Part shown: positions 36,027-44,870 of the stretch, in pieces
How positions within the stretch are numbered: position 1 is the first letter of the stretch
Layout: every line of letters begins with the position of its first letter
Origin: CAUPWF01 sp036656615
Lineage (GTDB): Bacteria; Bacillota; Clostridia; Lachnospirales; Lachnospiraceae
NCBI GenBank assembly: GCA_036656615.1
Contig: JAVXHY010000002.1
Coordinates: 114,337 to 178,336 of the forward strand
Direction of reading: 5' to 3'
Length of the DNA: 64,000 nucleotides
Program-made: the position numbers and the translations under genes
The notes under the pieces: model-generated
Seen by the model: only the letters and a program-made list of their open reading frames with translations
The model's database searches: none
What the model was told of the DNA's origin: nothing

Positions 36027-36485
36027 TTATTTCTCATCGCTCTTCTGACAATCTTCGCACCGTCCATAGAACTTTAGCTCATGATCCAACACATGAAAAC
36101 CTGTTGTCTCCTCAATATGATGTTCTAGTTCACCTAAAAGATCATCTTGAAAAGACTGCACTTTCCCACAAGTTGTACATATTAAATGATGATGGTGATG
36201 TGCTGTTTTTCCATGAATCAACTGTCCGATTTCATAGCGCACACACCCATCATCTAAATTAATCCGATCCACTAATTTCAACTCTAATAACAACTGCACC
36301 GTACGGTATACAGTAGCCAGTCCAATTTCTGGATATTCTACTTTCACCATTTCATATATATCTTCCACTGCCATATGTCGGTCTTTATTATTTCCGAGCA
36401 CCTCAAGAACAAGCAACCTCTGATTCGTTACTTTTAACCCTTTGTCTTTCAACGTCTTCTTAAATTGTTCTTGATTAATAGACAT
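36027..36485 (-). CDS. Fur-family transcriptional regulator
   Basis: 152 residues. The winged helix is about 12-85 (KGLKVTNQRLLVLEVLGNNKDRHMAVEDIYEMVKVEYPEIGLATVYRTVQLLLELKLV). The metal-binding C-terminal part has a run HHHHHLICTTCG and a second CXXC (CEDC). Fur, PerR and Zur cannot be told apart with confidence here. It lies in the ireB-ruvX-DUF1292-fur-rnj order typical of Clostridia. Confidence 0.92.
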   Translation of the reverse strand: MSINQEQFKKTLKDKGLKVTNQRLLVLEVLGNNKDRHMAVEDIYEMVKVEYPEIGLATVYRTVQLLLELKLVDRINLDDGCVRYEIGQLIHGKTAHHHHHLICTTCGKVQSFQDDLLGELEHHIEETTGFHVLDHELKFYGRCEDCQKSDEK

Positions 36486-36500
36486 AAGTCGCTCCTGACC

Positions 36501-36761
36501 TTACATTTCAATATCAATACCTTCCAATAGTTCCTCAAATACTTTTAGAACAGCTGATAACTCCACTTCATCTTCCACAATCTGATAAAGACTATCCGTA
36601 TCCTCTGCCATTGCCATATCTTTTAAAATCATGCATTCTGCATCATCTTCATCTGAATCAGTGACCAAAATATAACTTTCACCATTCACTTTTGTCTGTT
36701 CAAGCACAAAAAACTCTACTTCTTCCTGTGTATCCTCAAACATAAATTTAATTTTTTCCAT
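36501..36761 (-). CDS. DUF1292 protein (YrzB-like)
   Basis: 86 residues, very acidic. The pattern EKIKFMFEDTQEEVEFFVLEQTKVNGESYILVTDSDEDDAECMILKD is the DUF1292 core. Function unknown. The ATG at 36761 follows GAGAGGTAG; the reading frame also extends back into the ruvX end. It sits between ruvX and fur as in most Firmicutes. Confidence 0.9.
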   Translation of the reverse strand: MEKIKFMFEDTQEEVEFFVLEQTKVNGESYILVTDSDEDDAECMILKDMAMAEDTDSLYQIVEDEVELSAVLKVFEELLEGIDIEM

Positions 36762-36777
36762 TTCTACCTCTCGTAAA

Positions 36778-37209
36778 TTACTCACGCTTCATGTACTCTA
36801 AATCTAAGTATCCCTGCAAAATAATAACTGCTGCAACTTTATCGATGTATTGTTTTCGATCTTCTCTTCTAACATTACTTTCTATTAATGTCCGTTCTGC
36901 TTCTACAGTTGTTAAACGCTCGTCCCACATAATGACTTCTAAGCCAGTACGCCGTTCCAGCATTTCTTTCAATTCTAACGATTTTTCCGCACGTTCCCCA
37001 ATTGTATTGTTCATATGTTTTGGAAAACCAATTACAAGCTTGTCAACCTCATATTCTTTGATTAACTCTTCAATACGTGCTAGCGATTGACGTAACTTGT
37101 TTTCCGTCTTGCGATAAATGGTCTCCACGCCTTGAGCAGTAAAACCTAAAGGATCACTAACCGCCACCCCTATTGTCTTAGAGCCATAATCTAATCCCAT
37201 TATTCTCAT
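36778..37209 (-). CDS. ruvX: RuvX/YqgF Holliday junction resolvase-like protein
   Basis: 143 residues, RNase H fold. The catalytic aspartate region is MGLDYGSKTIGVAVSDP, with FPKHMNNTIGERAEKS and WDERLTTVEAER. YqgF acts in 16S rRNA 5' end processing and may resolve DNA junctions. It starts seven bases after ireB ends. Confidence 0.95.
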   Translation of the reverse strand: MRIMGLDYGSKTIGVAVSDPLGFTAQGVETIYRKTENKLRQSLARIEELIKEYEVDKLVIGFPKHMNNTIGERAEKSLELKEMLERRTGLEVIMWDERLTTVEAERTLIESNVRREDRKQYIDKVAAVIILQGYLDLEYMKRE

Positions 37210-37215
37210 ACTACA

Positions 37216-37488
37216 CTATACCCAATCATAATGTTCAATATACGTTTTTAACATCGCTTCTACCAACTCATCACGTTCCATCTTCATAATCAAACTTCTT
37301 GCCCCATTATGACTGGTAATATAAGTCGGATCACCGGACATAATATATCCAACAATTTGGTTTACCGGATTGTACCCTTTTTCTCTCAATGCTTTATACA
37401 CATGTTCAAGAATATCTTTTGCTTGAATCTGCGGACCCGTTTCAACTTGAAAGAATTGTGTGTTGCTTAAATCATTCATATATTTCAC
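37216..37488 (-). CDS. IreB-family regulatory phosphoprotein
   Basis: 90 residues covering the DUF965 domain. Landmarks are VYKALREKGYNPVNQIVGYIMSGDPTYITSHNGARSLIMKMERDELVEAMLKTYIEHY. In Enterococcus IreB is phosphorylated by the PASTA kinase IreK and controls wall antibiotic tolerance. The N-terminal SNTQFF contains candidate phosphothreonine sites. It opens the operon ireB-ruvX-DUF1292-fur-rnj-OMT-U32. Confidence 0.95.
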   Translation of the reverse strand: MKYMNDLSNTQFFQVETGPQIQAKDILEHVYKALREKGYNPVNQIVGYIMSGDPTYITSHNGARSLIMKMERDELVEAMLKTYIEHYDWV

Positions 37489-37511
37489 GTCCTTATTTTT
37501 ATTTCTCTTTC

Positions 37512-37540
37512 ATTCTAATACAATATCTAAAAAATTTCAA
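37512..37540 (-). promoter_or_regulatory. Promoter of the ireB-ruvX-fur-rnj operon
   Basis: On the minus strand TTGAAA, a 17-base spacer and TAGAAT. The -35 overlaps the last codons of mtaB. Confidence 0.6.
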
Positions 37541-38853
37541 TGAATAATTTGTGAATGATTATCAATTTTAATTTTTATGATTTGATTTTGTCTATAATTC
37601 TCAATTGGAACTGCCACCCTTAGGTATTCTTTCGTGTGCCCTGTAAAATATGCTTGCCCCCTTATTTCTACCTGTTCTTCCAGTAATATCTCTACTTCTT
37701 TTTGTATAAAAAATTGCTCGAATTCTTCACGCTTTTGTTCATTTAATTCTAGCATCTGATTGCTTCGATTTAATTTCAAATAATCAGCTACCTGTTCTTC
37801 CATAACAGCGGCTTTTGTTCCCTCTCGTTTGGAATACTTGAAAATATGTGTTTCGTAGAAACCTACTTTCTCCACAAATGCTTTTGATTGTAAGAATTCT
37901 TCTTCCGTCTCTCCCGGAAAACCAACAATAATATCTGTGGTAAGTGCCGGATGAATAAAATAGTCGCGAATCAGTGTACAGGCATCGAAATATTCTGCTG
38001 ATGTATAACGCCTGTTCATTCTCTTTAATGTTGCATCACAGCCGCTTTGTAAAGATAAATGAAAGTGTGGACACAATTTATCAAGATTGGATATTGCTTT
38101 CACAAAATCCGTTGTAATAATACGTGGTTCTAAGGAACCCAAGCGAATTCTTTTTAATCCTTCTATCTCATGAACCGATTGAATTAAAGACAATAAATCT
38201 TCTTTTTGCTCAAAATCAACACCATAAGAACTTAAATGAATACCAGTCAGAACTACTTCCTGGTATCCATTTTTTACCAGATTCTTCACCTCTTCGATTA
38301 CATCTGATTTTTTACGGCTTCTTACCCTTCCTCTTGCAAATGGAATAATACAATAGGTACAGAATTGATTGCACCCATCCTGCACTTTCAAATAAGCCCG
38401 TGTATGCTCTGCAGTCCTGCTAACATGTAAATTCTCATATTCATTGGTGTGATTAATATCAATCAGCTCGGTTGTTATAGATGCAGTTTTCCCTTGTTGA
38501 TTTCCACCCTTGTGTTGGAAGTCAGCTAGAATAGAAATTAAATCCTGCTTTTTATTATTACCTATCACAATATCAATGCAATCATCTACTTGTGCCTGCT
38601 TTTCCTTGGTCTGTACATAACATCCGGCCGCTATCACAATAGCATTTGGATTCATTTTTCGAGCTCGATGCAGCATTTGTCTGGATTTTCGATCTGCAAT
38701 GTTGGTCACCGTACAGGTATTGATAATGTAGATATCAGCACCTTCGCGAAATGGCACGATTTCATACTGATTCTTTTCTAAAAGCTCTTGCATTGCCTCT
38801 GTTTCATATGCATTTACTTTACATCCCAAATTATGAAGTGCTACTTTTTTCAT
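37537..38853 (-). CDS. mtaB: tRNA (N6-threonylcarbamoyladenosine-37) methylthiotransferase MtaB
   Basis: 438 residues. The N-terminal UPF0004 domain (HNLGCKVNAYETEAM, NTCTVTNIADRKSRQ) carries one cluster. The radical SAM motif is CNQFCTYCIIPFARGRVRS, and a C-terminal TRAM domain completes it. It adds the 2-methylthio group to t6A37 in tRNAs reading ANN codons. It is downstream of a palindromic repeat. Confidence 0.96.
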   Translation of the reverse strand: MKKVALHNLGCKVNAYETEAMQELLEKNQYEIVPFREGADIYIINTCTVTNIADRKSRQMLHRARKMNPNAIVIAAGCYVQTKEKQAQVDDCIDIVIGNNKKQDLISILADFQHKGGNQQGKTASITTELIDINHTNEYENLHVSRTAEHTRAYLKVQDGCNQFCTYCIIPFARGRVRSRKKSDVIEEVKNLVKNGYQEVVLTGIHLSSYGVDFEQKEDLLSLIQSVHEIEGLKRIRLGSLEPRIITTDFVKAISNLDKLCPHFHLSLQSGCDATLKRMNRRYTSAEYFDACTLIRDYFIHPALTTDIIVGFPGETEEEFLQSKAFVEKVGFYETHIFKYSKREGTKAAVMEEQVADYLKLNRSNQMLELNEQKREEFEQFFIQKEVEILLEEQVEIRGQAYFTGHTKEYLRVAVPIENYRQNQIIKIKIDNHSQIIH

Positions 38854-38876
38854 CTGATTTCCCTTCTATATTTCAC

Positions 38877-38952
38877 GTAACAGTTTAGCCATAATCAAAA
38901 GAATGAGCACATTCTCTTGATTATGAGCAGAATGGCATGGCTAAACTGTTAC
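38877..38952. repeat. Palindromic intergenic repeat, intact copy B
   Basis: GTAACAGTTTAGCCAT at the left and its exact complement at the right form a 16-base perfect inverted repeat. Inside are a second inverted pair (AATCAAAAGA with TCTCTTGATT) and the words GAATGAGCACATTC and ATTATGAGCAGAATGGC. Related copies are at 6711-6747 and 8161-8245. Confidence 0.85.
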
Positions 38953-38981
38953 TATTTTACTTTTCTTTTACATATTGTTCC

Positions 38982-39010
38982 TTGACTTTTTTATAACTAC
39001 ACATTATGAT
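38982..39010 (+). promoter_or_regulatory. Promoter of the HPr-like gene
   Basis: TTGACT, a 17-base spacer and TATGAT lie about 60 bases before the ATG at 39071. Confidence 0.65.
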
Positions 39011-39070
39011 ATGTGTATGGAATGTCTTTCCAATATTACACATTAAACCACGTACAAGGAGGTTTTTCCA

Positions 39071-39307
39071 ATGAAGACTGTAACGATTTGTTTGAACTCA
39101 ATCGATAAAGTAAAATCTTTTGTAAATGAAATTACCAAGTTCGATTATGATTTTGATTTAGTATCCGGCAGGTATGTAATAGATGCGAAATCAATTATGG
39201 GTATTTTTAGTTTAGATTTATCAAAGCCTATTGATTTGAACATTCATGCGGATTCTAATATGGATGACATATTAGAAGTGCTGGACCTATATATCATAAA
39301 AGAATAA
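39071..39307 (+). CDS. HPr-like protein lacking the phosphoacceptor histidine
   Basis: 78 residues with HPr length and fold signals. The central AKSIMGIFSLDLSKPIDLNIHAD matches the Ser46 region of HPr closely. At the place of the usual GLHARPA (His15 site) the sequence reads SIDKVKSF, with no histidine. It therefore cannot carry phosphate in the PTS in the usual way but could still be modified at the serine and bind CcpA-like or kinase partners. It has its own promoter, an AAGGAGG ribosome site and a strong terminator, so it is expressed alone. Confidence 0.85.
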   Translation: MKTVTICLNSIDKVKSFVNEITKFDYDFDLVSGRYVIDAKSIMGIFSLDLSKPIDLNIHADSNMDDILEVLDLYIIKE

Positions 39308-39330
39308 TCTATATTTCATTTAAGCTTCAT

Positions 39331-39363
39331 AGCGAGTGTGTACCATACACACTCGCTTTTTTT
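39331..39363 (+). terminator. Terminator after the HPr-like gene
   Basis: AGCGAGTGTGTA and TACACACTCGCT pair around a CCA loop and are followed by a long T run. Confidence 0.95.
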
Positions 39364-39376
39364 GCATCTGTGCATT

Positions 39377-40555
39377 CTATTTTATATGAATGGTTTCTGT
39401 TGTTTGAATGGCGGTTTCAAAAAGCTCCTCTATTTTTTCCTTCAGATTTTCTTCTGATTTTTTTATAAAGGTCAAATTTGGTTTTGTCACCGGATGTTTT
39501 GCCACAAAAATAGTACAGCAATCCTCAAAAGGCTGGATGGATGTTTCATAAGTGTCTATTTTTTGTGCAATATCAATAATTTCCTGCTTATCAAATCCAA
39601 TCAACGGGCGATATACCGGCATCGTACACACCTCATTGGTTGCTGCCAGGCTTTGCATGGTCTGGCTGGCTACCTGGCCAATACTCTCTCCTGTAATCAA
39701 CCCTAGACATCCACTTTCTTTGGCTAAGTGTTCTGCAATCTTCATCATATATCTCCGCATAATAATCGTTAGCTCATCATGAGGACACTGATCATATATA
39801 TAAAGTTGAATTTCTGTAAAGTTGACTACATGTAGCTTCACAGGTCCGGAATATCTAGATACTAATTTTGCCAAATCGATTACCTTTTGTTTCGCCCGTT
39901 CGCTGGTATAAGGTGGTGCATGGAAATAAGTAGCTTCCAGCCCAACCCCTCTCTTTGCAATCATATAGCCTGCAACCGGACTGTCGATACCTCCGGACAA
40001 TAAAAGCATAGCATTTCCATTGGTTCCCACTGGCATTCCACCAGCTCCCGGTATGATTTCTGAATAGATATACACCAATTCTCTTACTTCTACATGGAGC
40101 ATAATATCCGGATGATGAACATCCACACGCATATTCGGAACATGGTCTAATATCATACCACCTAGCTCACAATTCATCTCCATAGAAGTTTTGGGATACG
40201 TTTTTCGTTCTCTCATTGCCCGTACCTTAAAGGTCTTATTTCCTTCTGGATACAATTCCTTTACATAATTCACAACATCACTTGTCAATTCCTCAAACGT
40301 TGTATTGGCAACATGTACCACTGGGCAGATGCCCACAATACCAAAGACTCGTTTCAGACTCTCTACTGTACCCTCGTAATCATATTCTCCCTCACACTCT
40401 ATGTATACCCTGCCTTGTGATTTACGAATAGCAAATGTTCCGTCCACCTCTTTCAAGGCATAACGCATTTGCCTGATTAATGCATCTTCAAACAGATATT
40501 TATTCTTTCCTTTTATTCCTATTTCTCCATATTTTATTAAAAACGCCTGAAATTT
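39377..40555 (-). CDS. thiI: tRNA 4-thiouridine synthetase ThiI
   Basis: 392 residues: N-terminal ferredoxin-like and THUMP domains, then a PP-loop ATPase with LLSGGIDSPVAGYMIAKRG. There is no C-terminal rhodanese domain, the normal state in Firmicutes. It adenylates U8 of tRNA and takes sulfur from a cysteine desulfurase, which is encoded immediately upstream. The start at 40555 follows GGAG; the open frame reaches further into the desulfurase end. Confidence 0.95.
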   Translation of the reverse strand, partial: KFQAFLIKYGEIGIKGKNKYLFEDALIRQMRYALKEVDGTFAIRKSQGRVYIECEGEYDYEGTVESLKRVFGIVGICPVVHVANTTFEELTSDVVNYVKELYPEGNKTFKVRAMRERKTYPKTSMEMNCELGGMILDHVPNMRVDVHHPDIMLHVEVRELVYIYSEIIPGAGGMPVGTNGNAMLLLSGGIDSPVAGYMIAKRGVGLEATYFHAPPYTSERAKQKVIDLAKLVSRYSGPVKLHVVNFTEIQLYIYDQCPHDELTIIMRRYMMKIAEHLAKESGCLGLITGESIGQVASQTMQSLAATNEVCTMPVYRPLIGFDKQEIIDIAQKIDTYETSIQPFEDCCTIFVAKHPVTKPNLTFIKKSEENLKEKIEELFETAIQTTETIHIK

Positions 40556-40596
40556 CATCTTCTTTCTCCTCATAAATTGCTTGGATTCATTGTTTC

Positions 40597-41751
40597 TTAT
40601 TGTCTGGTATACCGTCTCAATAATGGTACACAATGATATAATGTTTGTAATGTATAATCAATTTCTTCCTGAGTAGTAAATTCAGACAGACTAAATCGAA
40701 GTGTTGCGTCCAAATATTCTTTATCTGCCTGTATGCTTTTCAAAACACCACTAACGGATGGATGATTGGAAGCACACGCTGAGCCAGAAGAGACATAGAT
40801 TCCACTTTCTTCTAAAGTATGGAGCAATACTTCACTTTTGATTCCTGCAAATCCTGCACTTATAATATGGGGTGCACTTGTCTGTCCTATACTACCGTGA
40901 ATGGTTGTATGCTGGATTTGTTGTATTCCTTCTATCAGAGAATGTTTCAGCCGCCTCATTTGCTCTGTCTTTTGGTCAAGATTCTTATAAATCTCTTTTA
41001 CGGCAACACCAAGACCTGCAATCCCGGGAACATTTTCTGTCCCAGAGCGAATATTCTTCTGTTGTCCGCCTCCAAATACAATCGGTTTTATCTTTACTTT
41101 TTCACGAATATATAAAGCTCCTGTACCTTTTGGTCCATGTATTTTATGTCCACTAATTGATAACAAATCAATCCCTAAGCGATTGGGATAGATTTCATAT
41201 TTTCCAAACCCCTGTACTGCATCTACATGAAACAAGATGTTGGGATTATAGGCCTTTACAAGCTGTGATGCCTCTTGTATAGGCTGTAGGGATCCAATCT
41301 CATTATTGACGTACATAATAGACACGAGAATGGTGTCTTTACATAGGGCTTCCTGTAATGCATCTAATTTAACTTTTCCATCCAAATCCACCGGAAGATA
41401 AGTGACTCGAAATCCTTCCTCTTCCAAATACTTCATGGTGTTTAAAATAGCCGGATGCTCAATAGATGAGGTAATCAAATGTTTTCCACTACGATAGTTT
41501 GCTCTGGCGCTTCCTATAATTGCCAAATTATCACTTTCCGTTCCCCCACCAGTAAATATAAGTTCTTTATCCTGTACTTTTAATACCTTTGATATAATTG
41601 CCCTTGCCTCTTTTATATAGCCCTCTGCTTCGATTCCTTTTTTATGCATAGAAGAAGGATTGCCATAGTCCTTACACATGACCTGGCCCACCACATCTCC
41701 TACTTTCTCATAACATTTTGTTGTTGCTGAATTATCTAAATAAACTTCCAT
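40597..41751 (-). CDS. Cysteine desulfurase (NifZ-like partner of ThiI)
   Basis: 384 residues, class V PLP fold. The PLP lysine lies in SISGHKIHGPKG and the catalytic cysteine in SSGSACASNHPSVSGVLK. It starts YLDNSATTKCYEKV. Its position directly before thiI copies the nifZ-thiI pair of Bacillus, so it probably feeds tRNA s4U formation rather than Fe-S assembly. No IscU/SufU is near. Confidence 0.94.
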   Translation of the reverse strand: MEVYLDNSATTKCYEKVGDVVGQVMCKDYGNPSSMHKKGIEAEGYIKEARAIISKVLKVQDKELIFTGGGTESDNLAIIGSARANYRSGKHLITSSIEHPAILNTMKYLEEEGFRVTYLPVDLDGKVKLDALQEALCKDTILVSIMYVNNEIGSLQPIQEASQLVKAYNPNILFHVDAVQGFGKYEIYPNRLGIDLLSISGHKIHGPKGTGALYIREKVKIKPIVFGGGQQKNIRSGTENVPGIAGLGVAVKEIYKNLDQKTEQMRRLKHSLIEGIQQIQHTTIHGSIGQTSAPHIISAGFAGIKSEVLLHTLEESGIYVSSGSACASNHPSVSGVLKSIQADKEYLDATLRFSLSEFTTQEEIDYTLQTLYHCVPLLRRYTRQ

Positions 41752-41760
41752 GCTATACTC

Positions 41761-42504
41761 CTAATTTTCTAAATGATACATCAGTACCGAAAGAATGCTA
41801 AGACCTGCGGTTTCCGTTCGCAGTATCCGTTTGCCCAGTGTAATCGGATACATACCTGCATCCATGGCCTGTATGATTTCTTCCTGTTCAAATCCACCCT
41901 CTGGTCCAATCATAACAGCGATTGACTGTCCAGGCAATATATGCTCTATTACACGCTTGGTATCTGCCATACCTTCTGCAAGCTCATAAGGAATTAAGGA
42001 AACTTCTATTTCTTTCTGTCTCATATAATCCAAAGCCTTTGAAAAGGATAATATCTGGGTAACCTCAGGTACGATATTTCGTCCGGATTGTTTTGCACCA
42101 CTTTCTGAAATTTTATTCCATCGTTCCAGTTTCTTTCCTGCCTTCTTATCATCTATTTTTACAATGGTACGTCTGGTTTCTACCGGAATAATCTGATATA
42201 CTCCCAGTTCTACTGCCTTTTGAATAATCAGCTCCATCTTATCATTCTTTGGAATTCCCTGGAACAAATATATATTGGAAGGCAGCTCATTATCTGAGTT
42301 CATTTTTTTAATCATTTTCAAAACAACTTCCTGAGGACCAAATTTTTCTATTGCACACAGATACTTTTGATTATTTCCATCACTAATTTCTAACTTTTCG
42401 CCCGGTTTCATCCGAAGTACATTTTGCATATGATTCACATCCGTGCCTTCTACATAAATATAATCCGATTTTACTTGTTGTGGTGTCACAAAGAAATGCT
42501 GCAT
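41761..42504 (-). CDS. rsmE: 16S rRNA (uracil-1498-N3) methyltransferase
   Basis: 247 residues with a SPOUT knot: IAVMIGPEGGFEQEEI and LGKRILRTETAGLSILSVLMY. The N-terminal PUA-like part contains NHMQNVLRMKPGEKL. It methylates U1498 in the decoding centre. It follows prmA by nine bases, a common Firmicutes pairing. Confidence 0.96.
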   Translation of the reverse strand: MQHFFVTPQQVKSDYIYVEGTDVNHMQNVLRMKPGEKLEISDGNNQKYLCAIEKFGPQEVVLKMIKKMNSDNELPSNIYLFQGIPKNDKMELIIQKAVELGVYQIIPVETRRTIVKIDDKKAGKKLERWNKISESGAKQSGRNIVPEVTQILSFSKALDYMRQKEIEVSLIPYELAEGMADTKRVIEHILPGQSIAVMIGPEGGFEQEEIIQAMDAGMYPITLGKRILRTETAGLSILSVLMYHLEN

Positions 42505-42513
42505 GATATACTC

Positions 42514-43479
42514 CTAATCTTCCAATTCATTTTTTTTAGCAGTCACTGATACCCACTCACCTTGATGGGTAACCTCCAAAATCTGAAGTCCCGCAGCTTT
42601 TACTGCTTCCACCACAGTTGCTTCCTTATCGTCAATGATTCCACTGGTGATATAAATTCCACCAGGCTTTAAATGCTTGATAATCACAGGAGTCAGCGGA
42701 ACTAAAACTTCTGCCAAAATATTGGCTGCCACTAAGTCATAGCTTTCTCCACCCACTGTTTTCTGCACAGTCTCATCATCAATGATATTACCAATCATGA
42801 CTTCATATTGACTTTGAGAAATTCCATTCACTTCCATATTTTCTTTCGTTGCATCTATGGCACATGGATCCAAATCTGTACCAACCGAATATCCTGCTCC
42901 GAATTTCAATGCCAGCATTCCTAGAATTCCACTTCCACACCCTACATCTAAGATACGATCATCTGGCTGCACATATTTGCGCAATTGTTTAATACAAAGC
43001 TGTGTTGTTTCATGCATTCCGGTACCAAAAGCAGTTCCTGGATCAATATGAATCACAAGCTTATGATCATCTTCCGGCTGTACATCTTCCCAAGAAGGAA
43101 TGATTAATATATCATCAATATAAAAATGGTGAAAATATGTTTTCCAATTATTGACCCAATCCAAGTCTTCTGTCTTCGAGCATTCGATTTCACAACTTCC
43201 TACCGCTGCATATGCACTGATTTCTTTAAGTTCTTGTTGTATCTTTTGCAGAATACTTTCTGTATCCACCTCTGGTTCTAAATAAAAGCTAAGATAAGCA
43301 ATTCCATCATCGACACCTGTTTCAGGAAGAATATCCACAAACATCTGTTCCTTATCCTGACTGGTCAAAGGAATTTTATCTTCTATTTCGACTCCTTCTA
43401 TTCCAAGATCCATAAGCATGCTGCTTACAATATCTTCTGCTTCCGTGGTTGTTTGTAATCTGAATTTATTCCATTGCAT
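42514..43479 (-). CDS. prmA: Ribosomal protein L11 methyltransferase
   Basis: 321 residues. The SAM motif is ILDVGCGSGILGMLALKFGA, preceded by HIDPGTAFGTGMHETTQLC and followed by DLVAANILAEVLVPL, which carries the NxxA feature. It trimethylates L11. The start abuts the cyuA stop. Confidence 0.96.
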   Translation of the reverse strand: MQWNKFRLQTTTEAEDIVSSMLMDLGIEGVEIEDKIPLTSQDKEQMFVDILPETGVDDGIAYLSFYLEPEVDTESILQKIQQELKEISAYAAVGSCEIECSKTEDLDWVNNWKTYFHHFYIDDILIIPSWEDVQPEDDHKLVIHIDPGTAFGTGMHETTQLCIKQLRKYVQPDDRILDVGCGSGILGMLALKFGAGYSVGTDLDPCAIDATKENMEVNGISQSQYEVMIGNIIDDETVQKTVGGESYDLVAANILAEVLVPLTPVIIKHLKPGGIYITSGIIDDKEATVVEAVKAAGLQILEVTHQGEWVSVTAKKNELED

Positions 43480-44772
43480 TTAATTTACTCCTTCATCGCT
43501 TCCTACCATTATTTTAATGATTTCTTCGTTGGTCTCACGCATTCCATCTTTCCCTAGTGTCCCAATATTTTTAATAGTTGCCTCTACACCATTGGACACA
43601 ATTCCATCTCCGCTATAGAACTGTTGTCCTTGCTGATACATATGATAACCCAATATTCCGGCATCTACTGCTGATGCAATTTTGGCAGCACAAGAAGCTT
43701 TGGCTCCATCACATACTATTCCGGATACAATTGCTAAAGCATTTACGATGGTATGCTTTACTTCCTCATATCCACCGCCATTTAAATACGCGATTCCAGC
43801 ACCGGCACCAGCACCAGCGCTTACTGCTCCACAGTAAGCCGATAAACGTCCAATTCCGGTCTTTTGATGTATGGTTACAAGATTAGACAAAGCCAGTGCA
43901 CGATAAAGAATTTCATCTGGCACCTGTAATTCTCTGGCATATTCTATCACCGGTACGGAAGCTGTAATTCCCTGATTTCCACTACCCGAATTAATAACTA
44001 CTGGGAGCTCACATCCATTCATTCTAGCATCCGATCCAGAAGCTGCTTTCGCCTTTGCTCGGTTCCGAATATCAGTTCCATATGCCTCTAACAACACACT
44101 TCCAATATTGGCACCATAATTATGCTTTAGCCCTTCTTCTGAAATAGCCATATTATATGCTATTTGCTGATCTAAGGTATCCTTGATATCTTGGATATCT
44201 ACGATTTGAATGAAATCCCAAATATCTTGCACCGACAGAAGTGACCGATCTGTTAAGCCATCCTCTTGCTCCCCTTCTACTTCTGATTTTTGAAGAACTT
44301 CTCCATCCTTTTCAATCAGAACAATATTCGTATGATAATTGGCAATTCTTACTTTTGCATAAGATTGTCCCTTGTATACCGTAACAATAATATCAAAGGT
44401 AATGCCATTGTCAATATGAATCACCTCAATTGGAGTAGATGCAATAAATTGATCCATCTCATCCATTTGTTTCTGGGTCACCGTTGAAATTACTTCTAAC
44501 TGTAATTCTGACTTTCCAGCTATAATCCCTGCTGCAGCCGCGGCAGGCATCCCTTTTAAATGATTGGTATTTGGAACAATGACTGATTTCACATTCTTAA
44601 TAATGCTTCCACTTGCTTCTATACGCACTTTATCTGGAATATGACCAAGCGCTTTCCTTGCTGTTGCTGAAGCATATGCAAGTGCAATCGGTTCCGTACA
44701 TCCCATAGCTGGTTTCAACTCTTCCTTCAGAATCTGTACATATGCATGGTATATTTTCTCTATTTTATCCAT
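43480..44772 (-). CDS. L-cysteine desulfidase / UPF0597 family (CyuA-like)
   Basis: 430 residues. The family opens ILKEELKPAMGCTEPIALAYASATARK. Conserved cysteines that can hold a 4Fe-4S cluster are in that MGCTEP, in SAYCGAVSAGAGAGAG and in GIVCDGAKASCAAKI. Members degrade cysteine to sulfide, pyruvate and ammonia. It heads the cyuA-prmA-rsmE run and has an inverted repeat upstream. Substrate is by family only. Confidence 0.9.
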   Translation of the reverse strand: MDKIEKIYHAYVQILKEELKPAMGCTEPIALAYASATARKALGHIPDKVRIEASGSIIKNVKSVIVPNTNHLKGMPAAAAAGIIAGKSELQLEVISTVTQKQMDEMDQFIASTPIEVIHIDNGITFDIIVTVYKGQSYAKVRIANYHTNIVLIEKDGEVLQKSEVEGEQEDGLTDRSLLSVQDIWDFIQIVDIQDIKDTLDQQIAYNMAISEEGLKHNYGANIGSVLLEAYGTDIRNRAKAKAASGSDARMNGCELPVVINSGSGNQGITASVPVIEYARELQVPDEILYRALALSNLVTIHQKTGIGRLSAYCGAVSAGAGAGAGIAYLNGGGYEEVKHTIVNALAIVSGIVCDGAKASCAAKIASAVDAGILGYHMYQQGQQFYSGDGIVSNGVEATIKNIGTLGKDGMRETNEEIIKIMVGSDEGVN

Positions 44773-44800
44773 CTATATTTCCTCCACATTTTCAATCACA

Positions 44801-44825
44801 TTACAACTCTCAAGCGAAATTGTAA
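44801..44825. promoter_or_regulatory. Inverted repeat upstream of the CyuA-like gene
   Basis: TTACAA, 13 bases, TTGTAA, about 30 bases before the start. Spacing and place would suit a regulator site. There is no independent support. Confidence 0.3.
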
Positions 44826-44870
44826 CATAGCCGGGTTCAAAAAACAACACTGCGATTTGTATCTCATTCA

